From positions 2,713,749 to 2,777,748 of the forward strand of contig SMMW01000145.1 of assembly GCA_004794655.1 (NCBI GenBank): DNA of 64,000 nucleotides, written 5' to 3'. This document shows, piece by piece, positions 27,001-31,619 of the stretch. Under the pieces are notes generated by a model. It ran no database searches and was not told where the DNA came from. It was given only the letters and a program-made list of their open reading frames with translations. How positions within the stretch are numbered: the first letter of the stretch is position 1; the number at the start of each line of letters is the position of its first letter. The translations under genes and the position numbers were made by a program. The stretch comes from Marisa cornuarietis (lineage: Eukaryota; Mollusca; Gastropoda; Architaenioglossa; Ampullariidae).

Positions 27001-29550
27001 ATGTATCTGTAATAAGTTGGTGAGCGGCGAGAAGATCAACTTGTTAACAGCCCTGTGTATTGTTGCTGCCACCATCACATGGGGCTTTGCTCTCTACTTT
27101 TTCTTTCACCATCTGTCATCTTGGAAGGTAAGAAAATTACAGACCTCTTCCTTTATTTGTATATACATATTTGAGATAGTAAATAAGCAGAGCTTAATGT
27201 AAAAATTTCAGATTGTTAATAAACATACAGCCCCATACAGCCTTTGCATGAGAACTGACATGGCTTAGGGTAAAACATAGGAATTGGTGTTTTGTCCCAG
27301 TGCAGAGAGCCTATAGGGTATAGCCATATTAGTACCCAAAGAACGAGCAGAGTGCACAAATGTAAACAATATAACCATAAATAGAACAGGCTATGGTGAT
27401 GTGTTTGTGTTGGGGGAGGGGGCTTACCTGGGATCTATACAGTATATCTCATCCTAAATAAATAACCATACATGGTTCCCAGTCAGTATTAAATGGTTGA
27501 CTTCTTCAATTTACAATGTGACCATAGGAATTGCTCAAATACCAATGATGTCTGACGGTTGGAATGGTTTGCTGTAGGGTGTGACTTTGACAGGTCATCA
27601 GCTTCCAGGTCTGGCATGTATCCTTGCTAGGGAGAGAAGCTAGAGGTAATTCTGGGCAAGGCAGACAGCCTCTGATAACCTTTTCTTTTCCACATGTGAC
27701 CTGCCACCATGAAATGAGTCCTAATTTGCACATAGTAGTTTAGTCATAGAGGCCCAGAAAGGTGACTAGGGTTATCACTGTGCCATCAAACTTGCACACT
27801 CCAAACATTTATAGCTCACTCAATTTTATGACTAGAAGAACAACTTTAGTATCAAAAGAAAGGTCAAAACTTGAACATTTTAAAAATACACAATTTGCAA
27901 AATCTCAAGTTTCCGACTTAAGACTTATTTTGTGGTAGCAGGTCACATATTACAGTGCCGGCATGGGGCAGTACATACAGGCTTTTGTAGCAAGTCTACC
28001 AAGTGCTGTTTTACTCTTTTATCTCGTACCAAACATAAATTGGCATAAATGTTGTGGGTATCATTCACTTTGTTTTACTTAGTGCTGTCACTGGACAGTG
28101 CACTTCAAAAATTTATAAACATAAACTTAACCTTTTAGTCTGCCAGCTGAACGTAGGAATTGGTCCTAGCAGTCCATGCCACAGTTGCCATCTGGTTTGT
28201 GGACTGTTCACCCATGCTGTGTAGATTTCCAGGTTTAGCCTCAGTGGCTGTTTTAAGCCTCAGCTGTCCACATTTGTTTGCGTTCTTCTATAGTCATATT
28301 GTGGAGCAAAGTTGAAGAAAAAATAAAATTTTGAAGTAAACTCTATCATTGAGACTTAATGATCCTTTCCTTCTTTCCCTTTGCTTTTAGAATAGAATAA
28401 AACAGGTCATCAGTTTACAGGACATTGAAGGATATGCTGGGTGAGTAGTCAGGGGAAGGGAACTGGCCACGTAAGCTAAATCTCACTTTGTTTTGAATTT
28501 GTTGTTAGCGAGGAAGGGAACTTTAGGGCAGACATTTTCATTGGTGGTAGAGTAACTCCTATGGTCATGTCCTCACGTCAGCATAGAAAAAGAATATTTT
28601 AAACATTTTCGTTATTTAGTAGCAGTAGCATTTTGGGAAGAATTTTTTGTGCTGGCAACAACTTTAGTATTCTTTGTCAGCAGCAAATTAAAAAAAAATT
28701 GTCTTTTTTTCTTAATTCCTTGCATATGCTGTCATCCACTAGCTTTTAAACTAGTACTTAGAATTTCACAAGTCACTAGCTTAGAAACTAGCATGTACAA
28801 TTTCAGATGTCACCAGCTCTGTCCCGGCAAAAGAACCGACCATGTGTGCTTCTGGATTTCTATGATGCCCACGATGTCTGGCATTTCCTGTCTGCTATCA
28901 GCATGTTCTTTTCTTTTCTGGTAAAGAGAGTGAGCAGCTAGGGAGGAAAGATTTTGTATTTTGTAACAGAACACACAAGAAAGGGTCAAGAGGAATTTAA
29001 TATTGATGAACAGGAATATTGCAAACATTTTACAAGTTGCAGGAAACCATCCAAAATTTTTAAACATGATAATTTGTTTAGAGGAATATCTATGAAGATA
29101 TTTATCTATAATGTGACGTGAAGATATTAAATTCATACATTCTGTTCCACACTATAATTGTATCCTACATTCTGTTCCCCATTATAATTGTATCATACAT
29201 TCTTTTCCACATTATAATTGTATCATACATTCTGTTCCACATTATAATTGTATCATACATTCTGTTCCACATTATAATTGTATCATACATTCTGTTCCAC
29301 ATTATAATTGTATCATACATTCTTTTCCACACTATAATTGTATCCTACATTCTGTTCCACATTATAATTGTATCATACATTCTTTTCCACACTATAATTG
29401 TATCATACATTCTGTTCCACATTATAATTGTATCATACATTCTTTTCCACACTATAATTGTATCATGTGGAATTTTTTTGTATGCAGATCCTGCTGACTT
29501 TAGATGATGACCTAATTCTACAGCCTCGAAACAAAATCCCTGTCTTCTGA
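3011..29550 (+). CDS. Sidt: SID1 transmembrane family protein (SIDT1/SIDT2-like), 22 coding exons
   Basis: Multipass membrane protein of the SID-1/SIDT family; family members act in dsRNA uptake or transport and in lysosomal/lipid metabolism. I joined exons at 3011-3247, 3923-4044, 5559-5720, 6094-6238, 6711-6794, 7444-7597, 8380-8473, 9023-9066, 9628-9738, 12293-12516, 14128-14201, 15283-15349, 16007-16155, 16620-16786, 17175-17311, 18078-18180, 20985-21058, 24112-24158, 25790-25895, 27017-27127, 28807-28920 and 29488-29550. All introns are GT/AG, phases agree, and the sum is 2589 nt (862 residues plus stop; human paralogues are about 830). Residues 1-305 are a signal peptide and extracellular domain. 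TM1 is near 308-330. An acidic cytosolic loop follows to about 484, then ten more helices (about 487-504, 533-554, 581-602, 614-628, 643-657, 662-684, 719-738, 744-765, 775-797, 829-848). The CREST metal-site residues are Ser597/His601 (SACYHVCP), Asp612 (QFDTSFMY), His826 and His830 ([11 protein letters not shown]). The protein ends in a KIPVF tail. No AATAAA signal was seen in the 0.7 kb after the stop. Orthology to SIDT1 versus SIDT2 cannot be settled here. Confidence 0.95.
3600..3765 (+). repeat. Short tandem duplication in SIDT intron 1
   Basis: Two to three imperfect copies of a roughly 60-75-bp unit carrying GAGGTRGGYGG followed by ATATGG and CAGATRATAT. Intron 1 otherwise holds no recognisable feature. 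Confidence 0.55.
3923..4044 (+). CDS. Sidt: SIDT exon 2 (residues 80-120)
   Basis: Acceptor TTTCTTTCCAG, donor GTAAGT, phase 0 to 2. It encodes the conserved [19 protein letters not shown] block, the counterpart of the FVVRQKEAVVSFQVP segment of vertebrate SIDT proteins, in the extracellular domain. Confidence 0.92.
4250..5450 (+). repeat. Diverged ~1.2 kb interspersed repeat in intron 2 (relative of 43943-45131)
   Basis: Blocks in the same order and orientation as the repeat at 43943-45131: CTTTCACCC..CACACG near 4280, AACAACAG near 4856 followed by an AGTTGACC block, CAGCAGGTAGTGATC near 4970, CATCACCGTGGCCTGTCA near 5313, and an end reading TTGTTCTAGCCTTGAACC..GGTTCATGAC near 5409-5443. 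Long frames on the minus strand here (4679-5087) have no recognisable product and probably are chance frames in this element. The class (solo LTR versus DNA element) is not settled. Confidence 0.55.
5559..5720 (+). CDS. Sidt: SIDT exon 3 (residues 120-174)
   Basis: Acceptor GTTTCAG, donor GTAAGT, phase 2 to 2. It encodes FVDRTLCP followed by [11 protein letters not shown], matching the RTLCP and FVDVAS blocks of the SIDT ectodomain. The phase fits both neighbours. Confidence 0.92.
6011..6115 (+). repeat. Tandem duplication of the exon 4 acceptor region
   Basis: Two imperfect copies with a 54-nt period. Each contains CATG..GTGACTTA, an AATGARCAG acceptor and the first coding bases (GGTGTGACCAAAAATGTG in the true copy). 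The upstream acceptor (AG 6038-6039) would continue in frame only to a TGA; the downstream one (AG 6092-6093) gives the SIDT protein. Confidence 0.8.
6094..6238 (+). CDS. Sidt: SIDT exon 4 (residues 174-222)
   Basis: Acceptor AATGAACAG, donor GTATGT, phase 2 to 0. It encodes [20 protein letters not shown] and [10 protein letters not shown], very close to the vertebrate SQPQYF..FP.DVDSVI.KV and CSVVSVQ blocks. A near-copy of the acceptor lies 54 nt upstream; using it would bring in a stop codon. Confidence 0.92.
6330..6545 (+). repeat. Imperfect ~50-bp tandem repeat in intron 4
   Basis: Several copies of a unit reading roughly AATGTAATACAATAAATAAGATGTTACAGACTAACACTGTAA. It is A/T-rich and non-coding. 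It contains several TTACAG sequences, but none gives a coding continuation. Confidence 0.6.
6711..6794 (+). CDS. Sidt: SIDT exon 5 (residues 223-250)
   Basis: Acceptor TTTAATTCAG, donor GTATGT, phase 0 to 0, 84 nt. It encodes [14 protein letters not shown] and [12 protein letters not shown], matching CPVYDLDHNVEF and QSMTKKAAITLQ of SIDT proteins. Being a multiple of three, it could be skipped without a frameshift. Confidence 0.93.
6825..6880 (-). repeat. Possible Rex1/Babar-type LINE 3' tail (short)
   Basis: ACAGCTTTATTAATCCACAAGGG resembles the complement of the tail GGGACTAATAAAG..GGTCATTGTCATTG found at 33690-33726 (+) and 55005-55040 (-). Only about 50 bp remain. Confidence 0.35.
6925..7000. 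repeat. (CA)n/(TA)n microsatellite in intron 5
   Basis: Interrupted runs of CACACA and TATATA. It gives rise to spurious CVCVC-type frames on the minus strand. Confidence 0.85.
7444..7597 (+). CDS. Sidt: SIDT exon 6 (residues 251-302)
   Basis: Acceptor TGTATGTACAG, donor GTGAGT, phase 0 to 1. It encodes [18 protein letters not shown], the FFVVFVIKPEDYAC-like block that closes the extracellular beta domain, and then a short variable linker before TM1. Confidence 0.92.
8181..8400 (+). repeat. Four tandem copies of the exon 7 acceptor and 5' coding edge
   Basis: Acceptor-plus-exon-start copies begin at 8188, 8256, 8324 and 8380 (periods 68, 68, 56). Each reads approximately TTTCYTAG followed by GTTCACAGTACTACAAGGCT and ATATTYA. 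Only the last continues into TM1. The first two keep plausible acceptors but run into TAG within about a dozen codons; the third has lost its consensus. Confidence 0.8.
8380..8473 (+). CDS. Sidt: SIDT exon 7 (residues 302-333): first membrane helix
   Basis: Acceptor TTTTTTAG, donor GTAAGT, phase 1 to 2. It encodes [19 protein letters not shown] and the rest of TM1, equivalent to the SSLFSVFIFLSFYL helix. Three imperfect copies of this exon's 5' edge lie just upstream (8181-8365). Confidence 0.9.
9023..9066 (+). CDS. Sidt: SIDT exon 8 (residues 333-348), 44-nt microexon
   Basis: Bounded by TCATATTTGCAG and GTGAGA. The residues just after TM1 ([15 protein letters not shown]) are not conserved by name, but the exon is required: without these 44 nt the frame from exon 7 to exon 9 does not join. 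With it the phases 2 to 1 fit exactly. Confidence 0.75.
9628..9738 (+). CDS. Sidt: SIDT exon 9 (residues 348-385): cytosolic loop
   Basis: Acceptor ATTTATTTACCTGATAG, donor GTTTGG (weak), phase 1 to 1. It encodes an acidic, Ser-rich segment ([18 protein letters not shown]) in the large loop between TM1 and TM2, which is poorly conserved between SIDT proteins. The call rests on phase fit and composition. Confidence 0.8.
9980..11853 (+). mobile_element. CR1/L2-like LINE, internally deleted, in intron 9
   Basis: The leader resembles the N-terminal ORF2 region (9975-10538). The endonuclease start then reads [17 protein letters not shown] across a frameshift near 10550, and continues as [17 protein letters not shown]. 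Most of the reverse transcriptase, including the YADD box, is missing: the frame jumps to [17 protein letters not shown] and continues through [32 protein letters not shown] and FLHWLP. The 3' end has [14 protein letters not shown] and the typical tail GAATATGCGCTATACAAATC then (ATT)n. It is the same family as the minus-strand copy at 53605-55000. It carries a local internal duplication of TAYYAT..ACAGCTGTCTGTCAGTC (about 11035-11100). It is inactive. Confidence 0.85.
12293..12516 (+). CDS. Sidt: SIDT exon 10 (residues 385-459): acidic loop
   Basis: Acceptor TTATGTCTGCAG, donor GTAAAG, phase 1 to 0. It is Ser-rich and ends in an acidic block ([18 protein letters not shown] then EKDVLRAK) that parallels the SVEESDFDTMPDIESDKN..RTK segment before TM2 in vertebrate SIDT2. 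Confidence 0.9.
12596..13137 (+). repeat. 42-bp minisatellite in intron 10
   Basis: About 13 copies of a 42-bp unit that contains TTATGTGTATAGTTATG and TGTCATTGGTACTGCTG; one copy near 12770-12790 is shortened. Because 42 is a multiple of three, it opens long repetitive frames on both strands (for example 12566-13192 + and 12769-13266 -) that are artefacts. Confidence 0.95.
13185..13285 (+). repeat. ~38-bp short tandem repeat
   Basis: Three imperfect copies of TGATATTGACYTRTYATGAT followed by AAAC(C/T)(C/G)TGATAT. It lies just after the 42-bp array in intron 10. Confidence 0.6.
13484..13615 (+). repeat. Telomere-like CCCTAA / CCACCACAAC tract in intron 10
   Basis: Runs of CCTAACCCTAACCCTAACCC alternate with CCACCACAACA. 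This looks like an interstitial telomere-type repeat ((TTAGGG)n on the other strand) rather than a gene. Confidence 0.7.
14128..14201 (+). CDS. Sidt: SIDT exon 11 (residues 460-484)
   Basis: Acceptor GTTTTTGACAG, donor GTGGGT, phase 0 to 2. It encodes [20 protein letters not shown], matching FLYLSDLSRKDRRIVSKKY in SIDT2, the amphipathic lead into TM2. Confidence 0.92.
14210..14370 (+). repeat. (GT)n plus AATCCTAACCCTG compound repeat in intron 11
   Basis: Three imperfect copies of a GTGTGTGTGTGG run followed by TATGGGTARTCCTAACCCTG. It yields C/V-rich spurious frames. Confidence 0.75.
15283..15349 (+). CDS. Sidt: SIDT exon 12 (residues 484-506): second membrane helix
   Basis: Acceptor TTTTTCATGTACCAG, donor GTGAGC, phase 2 to 0. 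It encodes [20 protein letters not shown], equivalent to NIITIAVFYALPVIQLVITY. The last 26 nt of the exon and its donor are repeated eight more times directly downstream (to about 15872), so the true 3' edge is a choice among near-identical donors; the first keeps the protein in register with exon 13. Confidence 0.9.
15324..15872 (+). repeat. Nine-copy minisatellite built from the exon 12 end and its donor
   Basis: The unit is CCCAGCTGGTCTTGACTTAC then CAACAG, the donor and flank GTGAGCAAGGAGAGAATG, and a (GT)n tract of varying length, usually closing with TAG. Unit length varies from about 56 to 68 bp. Copy 1 is the genuine 3' end of SIDT exon 12; copies 2-9 follow without interruption and are nearly identical in the 26 coding bases and the donor (copy 9 has GTGAGT). 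Since most units read (TG)nTAG|26 nt|GTGAGC, each also has the form of a 26-nt microexon. Frames of CVCVC type across this stretch are by-products. Confidence 0.93.
16007..16155 (+). CDS. Sidt: SIDT exon 13 (residues 507-556)
   Basis: Acceptor TGATCTCAG, donor GTAAGA, phase 0 to 2. It encodes [12 protein letters not shown] and [20 protein letters not shown], one of the best conserved stretches of the family (DICYYNFLCAHP, SAFNNILSN), including TM3. Confidence 0.95.
16620..16786 (+). CDS. Sidt: SIDT exon 14 (residues 556-612): metal-site Ser and His
   Basis: Acceptor TTTGTACAG, donor GTGAGT, phase 2 to 1. It encodes [14 protein letters not shown] and [20 protein letters not shown]. Ser597 and His601 form the SxxxH motif shared with CREST hydrolases; the codon of Asp612 is split across this junction. 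Confidence 0.95.
17175..17311 (+). CDS. Sidt: SIDT exon 15 (residues 612-657)
   Basis: Acceptor ATTTTTTACAG, donor GTCAGT, phase 1 to 0. It encodes [20 protein letters not shown] and [12 protein letters not shown], then a sixth helix ending AVLGV. Asp612 is the predicted metal ligand. Confidence 0.95.
17640..17880 (+). repeat. ~65-bp tandem repeat in intron 15
   Basis: About four copies of a unit containing TATCTGATAACCTGTAGAGC and TAGTACCAACAC(A/T)GGGAG then ATGAAATGTCTG. Non-coding. Confidence 0.75.
18036..18064 (+). repeat. (GT)n microsatellite before the exon 16 acceptor
   Basis: An uninterrupted GT run lies about 14 bp upstream of the acceptor of exon 16, close to the polypyrimidine tract. 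Length changes here could affect splicing. Confidence 0.85.
18078..18180 (+). CDS. Sidt: SIDT exon 16 (residues 658-692)
   Basis: Acceptor TGTTTTCAG after a (GT)n tract, donor GTATGT, phase 0 to 1. It encodes [20 protein letters not shown] and YYVGRIKL, matching FWVIFSAIHVLASLALSTQIYYMGR. Confidence 0.93.
19100..20580 (+). repeat. 35-bp minisatellite (about 40 copies) in intron 16
   Basis: The unit is 35 bp and contains ACTAACAGACCAGTGTAA, a variable TAACCCTGACTAGT or CCTACCCTCCACCAGT half, and repeats head-to-tail. Several higher-order blocks are almost identical (for example about 19930-20170 and 20170-20480). A unique stretch of about 145 bp (19415-19560) splits the array. Many units contain CCCTAAC, so it resembles degenerate telomeric sequence. 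Confidence 0.93.
20588..20750 (+). repeat. Duplicated ~160-bp block, copy 1
   Basis: From TTTTTTCTGTCTTTTATACC through GGTGGGGTGGGGGA, GCCACCCTAACCCTGGCTTG and GTGTCATCTTTAAAAAAAAC to ACTAGTATATTGTA. It is almost identical to 30658-30825, ten kilobases away in the same orientation. No coding content. Confidence 0.85.
20985..21058 (+). CDS. Sidt: SIDT exon 17 (residues 692-716)
   Basis: Acceptor ATCTTTCTCAG, donor GTAAGT, phase 1 to 0. It encodes [19 protein letters not shown] and a short IRPTYP tail, aligning with the loop DLGIFRRAAMVFYTDCIQQC of SIDT2. Weakly conserved but phase-perfect on both sides. Confidence 0.88.
21950..23290 (+). mobile_element. Heavily decayed RTE-like LINE in intron 17
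   Basis: An endonuclease-like piece [15 protein letters not shown] sits at 21979-22023. Linker pieces follow ([14 protein letters not shown] near 22280; a [22 protein letters not shown] stretch near 22500). A reverse-transcriptase piece near 23090-23280 reads HHTSIFIGW, then CFADNIGLI with the catalytic FADD changed to FADN, then [15 protein letters not shown]. The frame changes many times. It is the same protein type as the relics at 1740-2400 and 35800-36420. A short block around ACC(C/T)GCTYACCA..AAGACAGGCTT occurs twice (22113 and 23327). Confidence 0.6.
24112..24158 (+). CDS. Sidt: SIDT exon 18 (residues 717-732)
   Basis: Acceptor GTGTTTCTGCAG, donor GTAAGT, 47 nt, phase 0 to 2. It encodes [16 protein letters not shown], the start of TM8, matching DRMVLLVVGNLVNWSF. 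Confidence 0.93.
24252..24276 (+). repeat. (GT)n microsatellite in intron 18
   Basis: A simple GT run about 95 bp after the exon 18 donor. No other feature is visible in the first kilobase of intron 18. Confidence 0.8.
25045..25470 (+). repeat. 41-bp minisatellite in intron 18
   Basis: About ten copies of a 41-bp unit containing AGAACACCAYGTGCTATGAT and GTAGCAGATAGTCAGGTGGC. Two sub-variants (GGTGAAG and GATGTAG) occur in blocks. One copy has lost AGTC. Confidence 0.92.
25790..25895 (+). CDS. Sidt: SIDT exon 19 (residues 732-767)
   Basis: Acceptor TTTTGTTTTCAG, donor GTTTGT, phase 2 to 0. It encodes [20 protein letters not shown] and [16 protein letters not shown], matching FASYMLGIFICNLLLYLAFYIIMK. 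Confidence 0.95.
26105..26455 (+). repeat. 53-bp minisatellite in intron 19
   Basis: Between six and seven copies, five of them identical, of a unit containing CTGTTGAGGCCAGTCCTGTG, CTATGATTAATAGCTCTCTC and ACTGGGCGAC. Perfect identity points to recent expansion or homogenisation. Confidence 0.95.
26866..27060 (+). repeat. Three tandem copies of the exon 20 acceptor and 5' coding edge
   Basis: The block GATCAACTTGTTAACAGC, with its upstream TTGTGTACTTNTGTATCTGT flank in the two later copies, recurs with AACTTGTTAA at 26891, 26961 and 27038 (periods 70 and 77). The last copy is the coding one. The two upstream copies lack CGGCGAG and would read into TAA. Confidence 0.8.
27017..27127 (+). CDS. 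Sidt: SIDT exon 20 (residues 768-804)
   Basis: Acceptor CTGTAATAAG (an unusual AAG ending), donor GTAAGA, phase 0 to 0. It encodes [20 protein letters not shown] and [17 protein letters not shown]. Two decayed copies of the exon's 5' part lie upstream at about 26870-27000, both lacking seven nucleotides that the true copy has. Confidence 0.92.
28391..28440 (+). other. Candidate 50-nt frameshifting (poison) exon in intron 20
   Basis: Bounded by a good acceptor (TTTGCTTTTAG) and donor (GTGAGT), and open in the frame following exon 20 ([17 protein letters not shown]). It has no counterpart in SIDT proteins, and exon 20 joins exon 21 perfectly without it. Inclusion would shift exon 21 into a frame that stops shortly after. 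It could be a regulated poison exon or a chance pair of sites. Confidence 0.3.
28807..28920 (+). CDS. Sidt: SIDT exon 21 (residues 805-842): HxxxH metal motif
   Basis: Acceptor CAATTTCAG, donor GTAAAG, phase 0 to 0. It encodes [20 protein letters not shown] then [18 protein letters not shown]. The first part aligns without gaps to TPAESREKNRECILLDFFDD of SIDT2. His826 and His830 complete the predicted metal site. Confidence 0.95.
29136..29466 (+). repeat. 30-bp minisatellite ending next to the last SIDT exon
   Basis: Eleven copies of a 30-bp unit containing CATTCTGTTCCACATTATAA followed by TTGTATCATA; CTTTTCCACACT variants alternate. It ends about 20 bp before the acceptor of exon 22. Because 30 is a multiple of three, it opens a repetitive [10 protein letters not shown] frame that runs into exon sequence but is not part of the protein. 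Confidence 0.95.
29488..29550 (+). CDS. Sidt: SIDT exon 22 (residues 843-862 and stop)
   Basis: Acceptor TTTTTTTGTATGCAG directly after a 30-bp minisatellite. It encodes [20 protein letters not shown] and TGA, matching the LLTLDDDLD...IPVF C-terminus of the family. It is short, as expected for the last exon. Confidence 0.95.
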   Translation: MLLTLDDDLILQPRNKIPVF

Positions 29551-30239
29551 GATTATTTGGTGCCTGGCTGGCTAAACACATTGTGCCTGTGTGTTTTGAC
29601 AAGGATAAGGAGTGTGTGAGAGTTTGTGTGTGTATGTGCGTGTACATGTGCACATCCATATCTTTGTGTGTGCATGCCCACGAATGTATGTATGGGTGGT
29701 TGTGGCATGTGTGTGTGTGAGAGTGAAGAAACGGTGTGCATATGTTGATAGTGAAATATGTACAGGTACTGTTGAACTCAAGCTATTTTTTATTTGTATT
29801 TTGTATTCCATTTTGGATAAAGGATGTAAATTGAATCCTTAAAAAGAGCAGGTTACTCATACTAAGTGCATGCACCTTTGGACATCTTTGAAGGGTGTAA
29901 TGTCCCCTTCTCTCTTGTTGAAGTTAACCATGACATTCAACCTTGCATACTCTATCTACCCTGTGGCACTGATGACAATCTATGTCAGTTTATCCTCCTC
30001 CTCCTCCTGAAGAACATTTTTAACTTCATTTGGTGTTCCTTTATAGTAAGACATTCTACTCTACATGGCAGACTCACAGATCTTTGAAGGTATAGTTTTG
30101 ATCTTAATTTGTTATCAGCTAGACAGTTTTCATTCTACTCTACATGGTAGGTTCATACATCTTTGGAGATATAGCTTTGCTCCCGATTTGTTATCAGCTT
30201 GACAGAGTCTTTATTGGGTGATGCCTAATAGTGATGTTG

Positions 30240-30620
30240 ACTCTGCAGGACATACACGCAGCGTTACAGTGGAACTTTCTACCCTTCCATATCCCCCATC
30301 TACGCACCATTGAATCCTTTAAAAGTGCATGAAAACACATCTGTTCAGCGAGCATTACTCCTTACGCTGATCAACACCAGTATTCGTCAATAGTTATGGT
30401 TACAGTCATTTGACTACTCCACCTGCTCGTCTTCCTCTGCAGATTTATGACACTCTCCATCCTTATTATTTGTTCTCTAATACCTCTTTGTGTCTTCTGT
30501 GTTTGTCTGCATAGTTGTTTCTCCTTCCATCCTTCATATGCTGTCCATGTCTCCTACTTGAGTGCTGAGAGCATGCTCCTTTGTGAGTGTGATTACGTGC
30601 TATATAAATCACAGGTTTGT
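30240..30620 (+). mobile_element. CR1/L2-like LINE 3' fragment
   Basis: Begins with a QWNFLPFHIPHLRTIESFKS-like end of the reverse transcriptase (with a stop) and continues through the 3' UTR to the tail GAGTGCTGAGAGCATGCTCC..GTGCTATATAAATC. This matches the 3' end of the element at 9980-11853. It lies just downstream of the SIDT gene and in the same orientation. Confidence 0.75.
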
Positions 30621-30657
30621 GCCTGATTGTGTTGTTGACCTTTTGTTTTCACTGTTA

Positions 30658-30825
30658 CATATTTTTTTCTGTCTTTTATACATTTTGTGGTGGGGTGGGG
30701 GAGTAGGTAGGCGTTGGAGAGAAGAGATTTGTTTTACTTTCGCCACCCTAACCCTGGCTTGTTTATTTGCTGTTTTTATAGGTGTCATCTTTAAAAAAAA
30801 AACTATACTAGTATATTGTACTTTT
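30658..30825 (+). repeat. Duplicated ~160-bp block, copy 2
   Basis: Near-identical to 20588-20750, including GGTGGGGTGGGGGAGTAGG, CCACCCTAACCCTGGCTTG and the A-run before CTATACTAGTATATTGTA. It directly follows the LINE tail ending near 30615. Confidence 0.85.
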
Positions 30826-30949
30826 ACTCTGTCACATTTACTAGTGGTGCTCAGAGATAATGTACAGCTGATATTATAGAGTGCAGCCACGGGTCGAATG
30901 TGTGGTGGAATTGCAAACCAATTAGTCTTTGTGTCCATCTCATTGAGCT

Positions 30950-31600
30950 ATGAGCTAATGTTTAGACACTTTTCATTTGTCTCATTAGTGCAGGGGTTTA
31001 AATGTTTCTCCTTGAGGCAACTTCTACGAGAAGACTTCATTAGGTTTTGATGGCTGAAGCCCCCTCTCACAGCCTGCATTGTGGTATAGCATAAGGAGGT
31101 ACAGCTTTCCAAGAACCAGCAAATTGGGAAATGAATCCCTGTAAAAATCAAAGAACAGTTTAAACAGCTTGTGGAATCTCTCCGATATGCATTCTGCGTT
31201 ACAGTTTCTTTGACCACAATCCATTCCTCTAAACATGCTGCTTTGTCAAGCAAGGTTTTACTGAATTTGCTGCCCACTTGTGCTGGCTTTCAAAAGAAAT
31301 CTGTTAAGATATTTCTCCATAGGGTGTTCTGTCTTCTGCAGACAGGAAAAAGATGGGGCGCATGGAAAGAACTCAAAGTCCAGAGGCAACATCACCTGCA
31401 TCTTTTGGGAACCTGTCGTTAATGTTCTTACACAGATTGTTGCAAAAGCAACCCTGATAGCTTCTATGTCCTGTGATGTTGTATCAAGTTTGTAACATGT
31501 TATTTCTAAGTGTAATATAATTTCAGCCTCCAAAGAGTGCCTGTGGTCGGAAATCTGAATGTCTCTGCAGCGTCCTCGTCTGGTATCTAACATACCCGGG
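30950..31600 (-). pseudogene. hAT-type transposase relic (C-terminal dimerisation region)
   Basis: On the minus strand two overlapping frames together give AGCERG, then FSHQNLMKSSRRSCLKEKHL and a degraded NxxMR-type end; this is the CERGFSxQNxIK...LKxxxLxxLMR signature of hAT C-termini. Upstream, FDFYRDSFPNLLVLGKLYLL fits the region before it. Frameshifts around 31060 and near 31240 break it. No terminal repeats were identified. It is dead and domesticated function is unlikely. Confidence 0.55.
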
Positions 31601-31619
31601 GTTGTAAACGCATTATTCT

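Noticed and set aside
28391..28440. 50-nt segment as a constitutive SIDT exon
   Set aside because: Including it shifts exon 21 out of frame, whereas exon 20 joins exon 21 directly with a gap-free match to vertebrate SIDT. Retained only as a possible poison exon.
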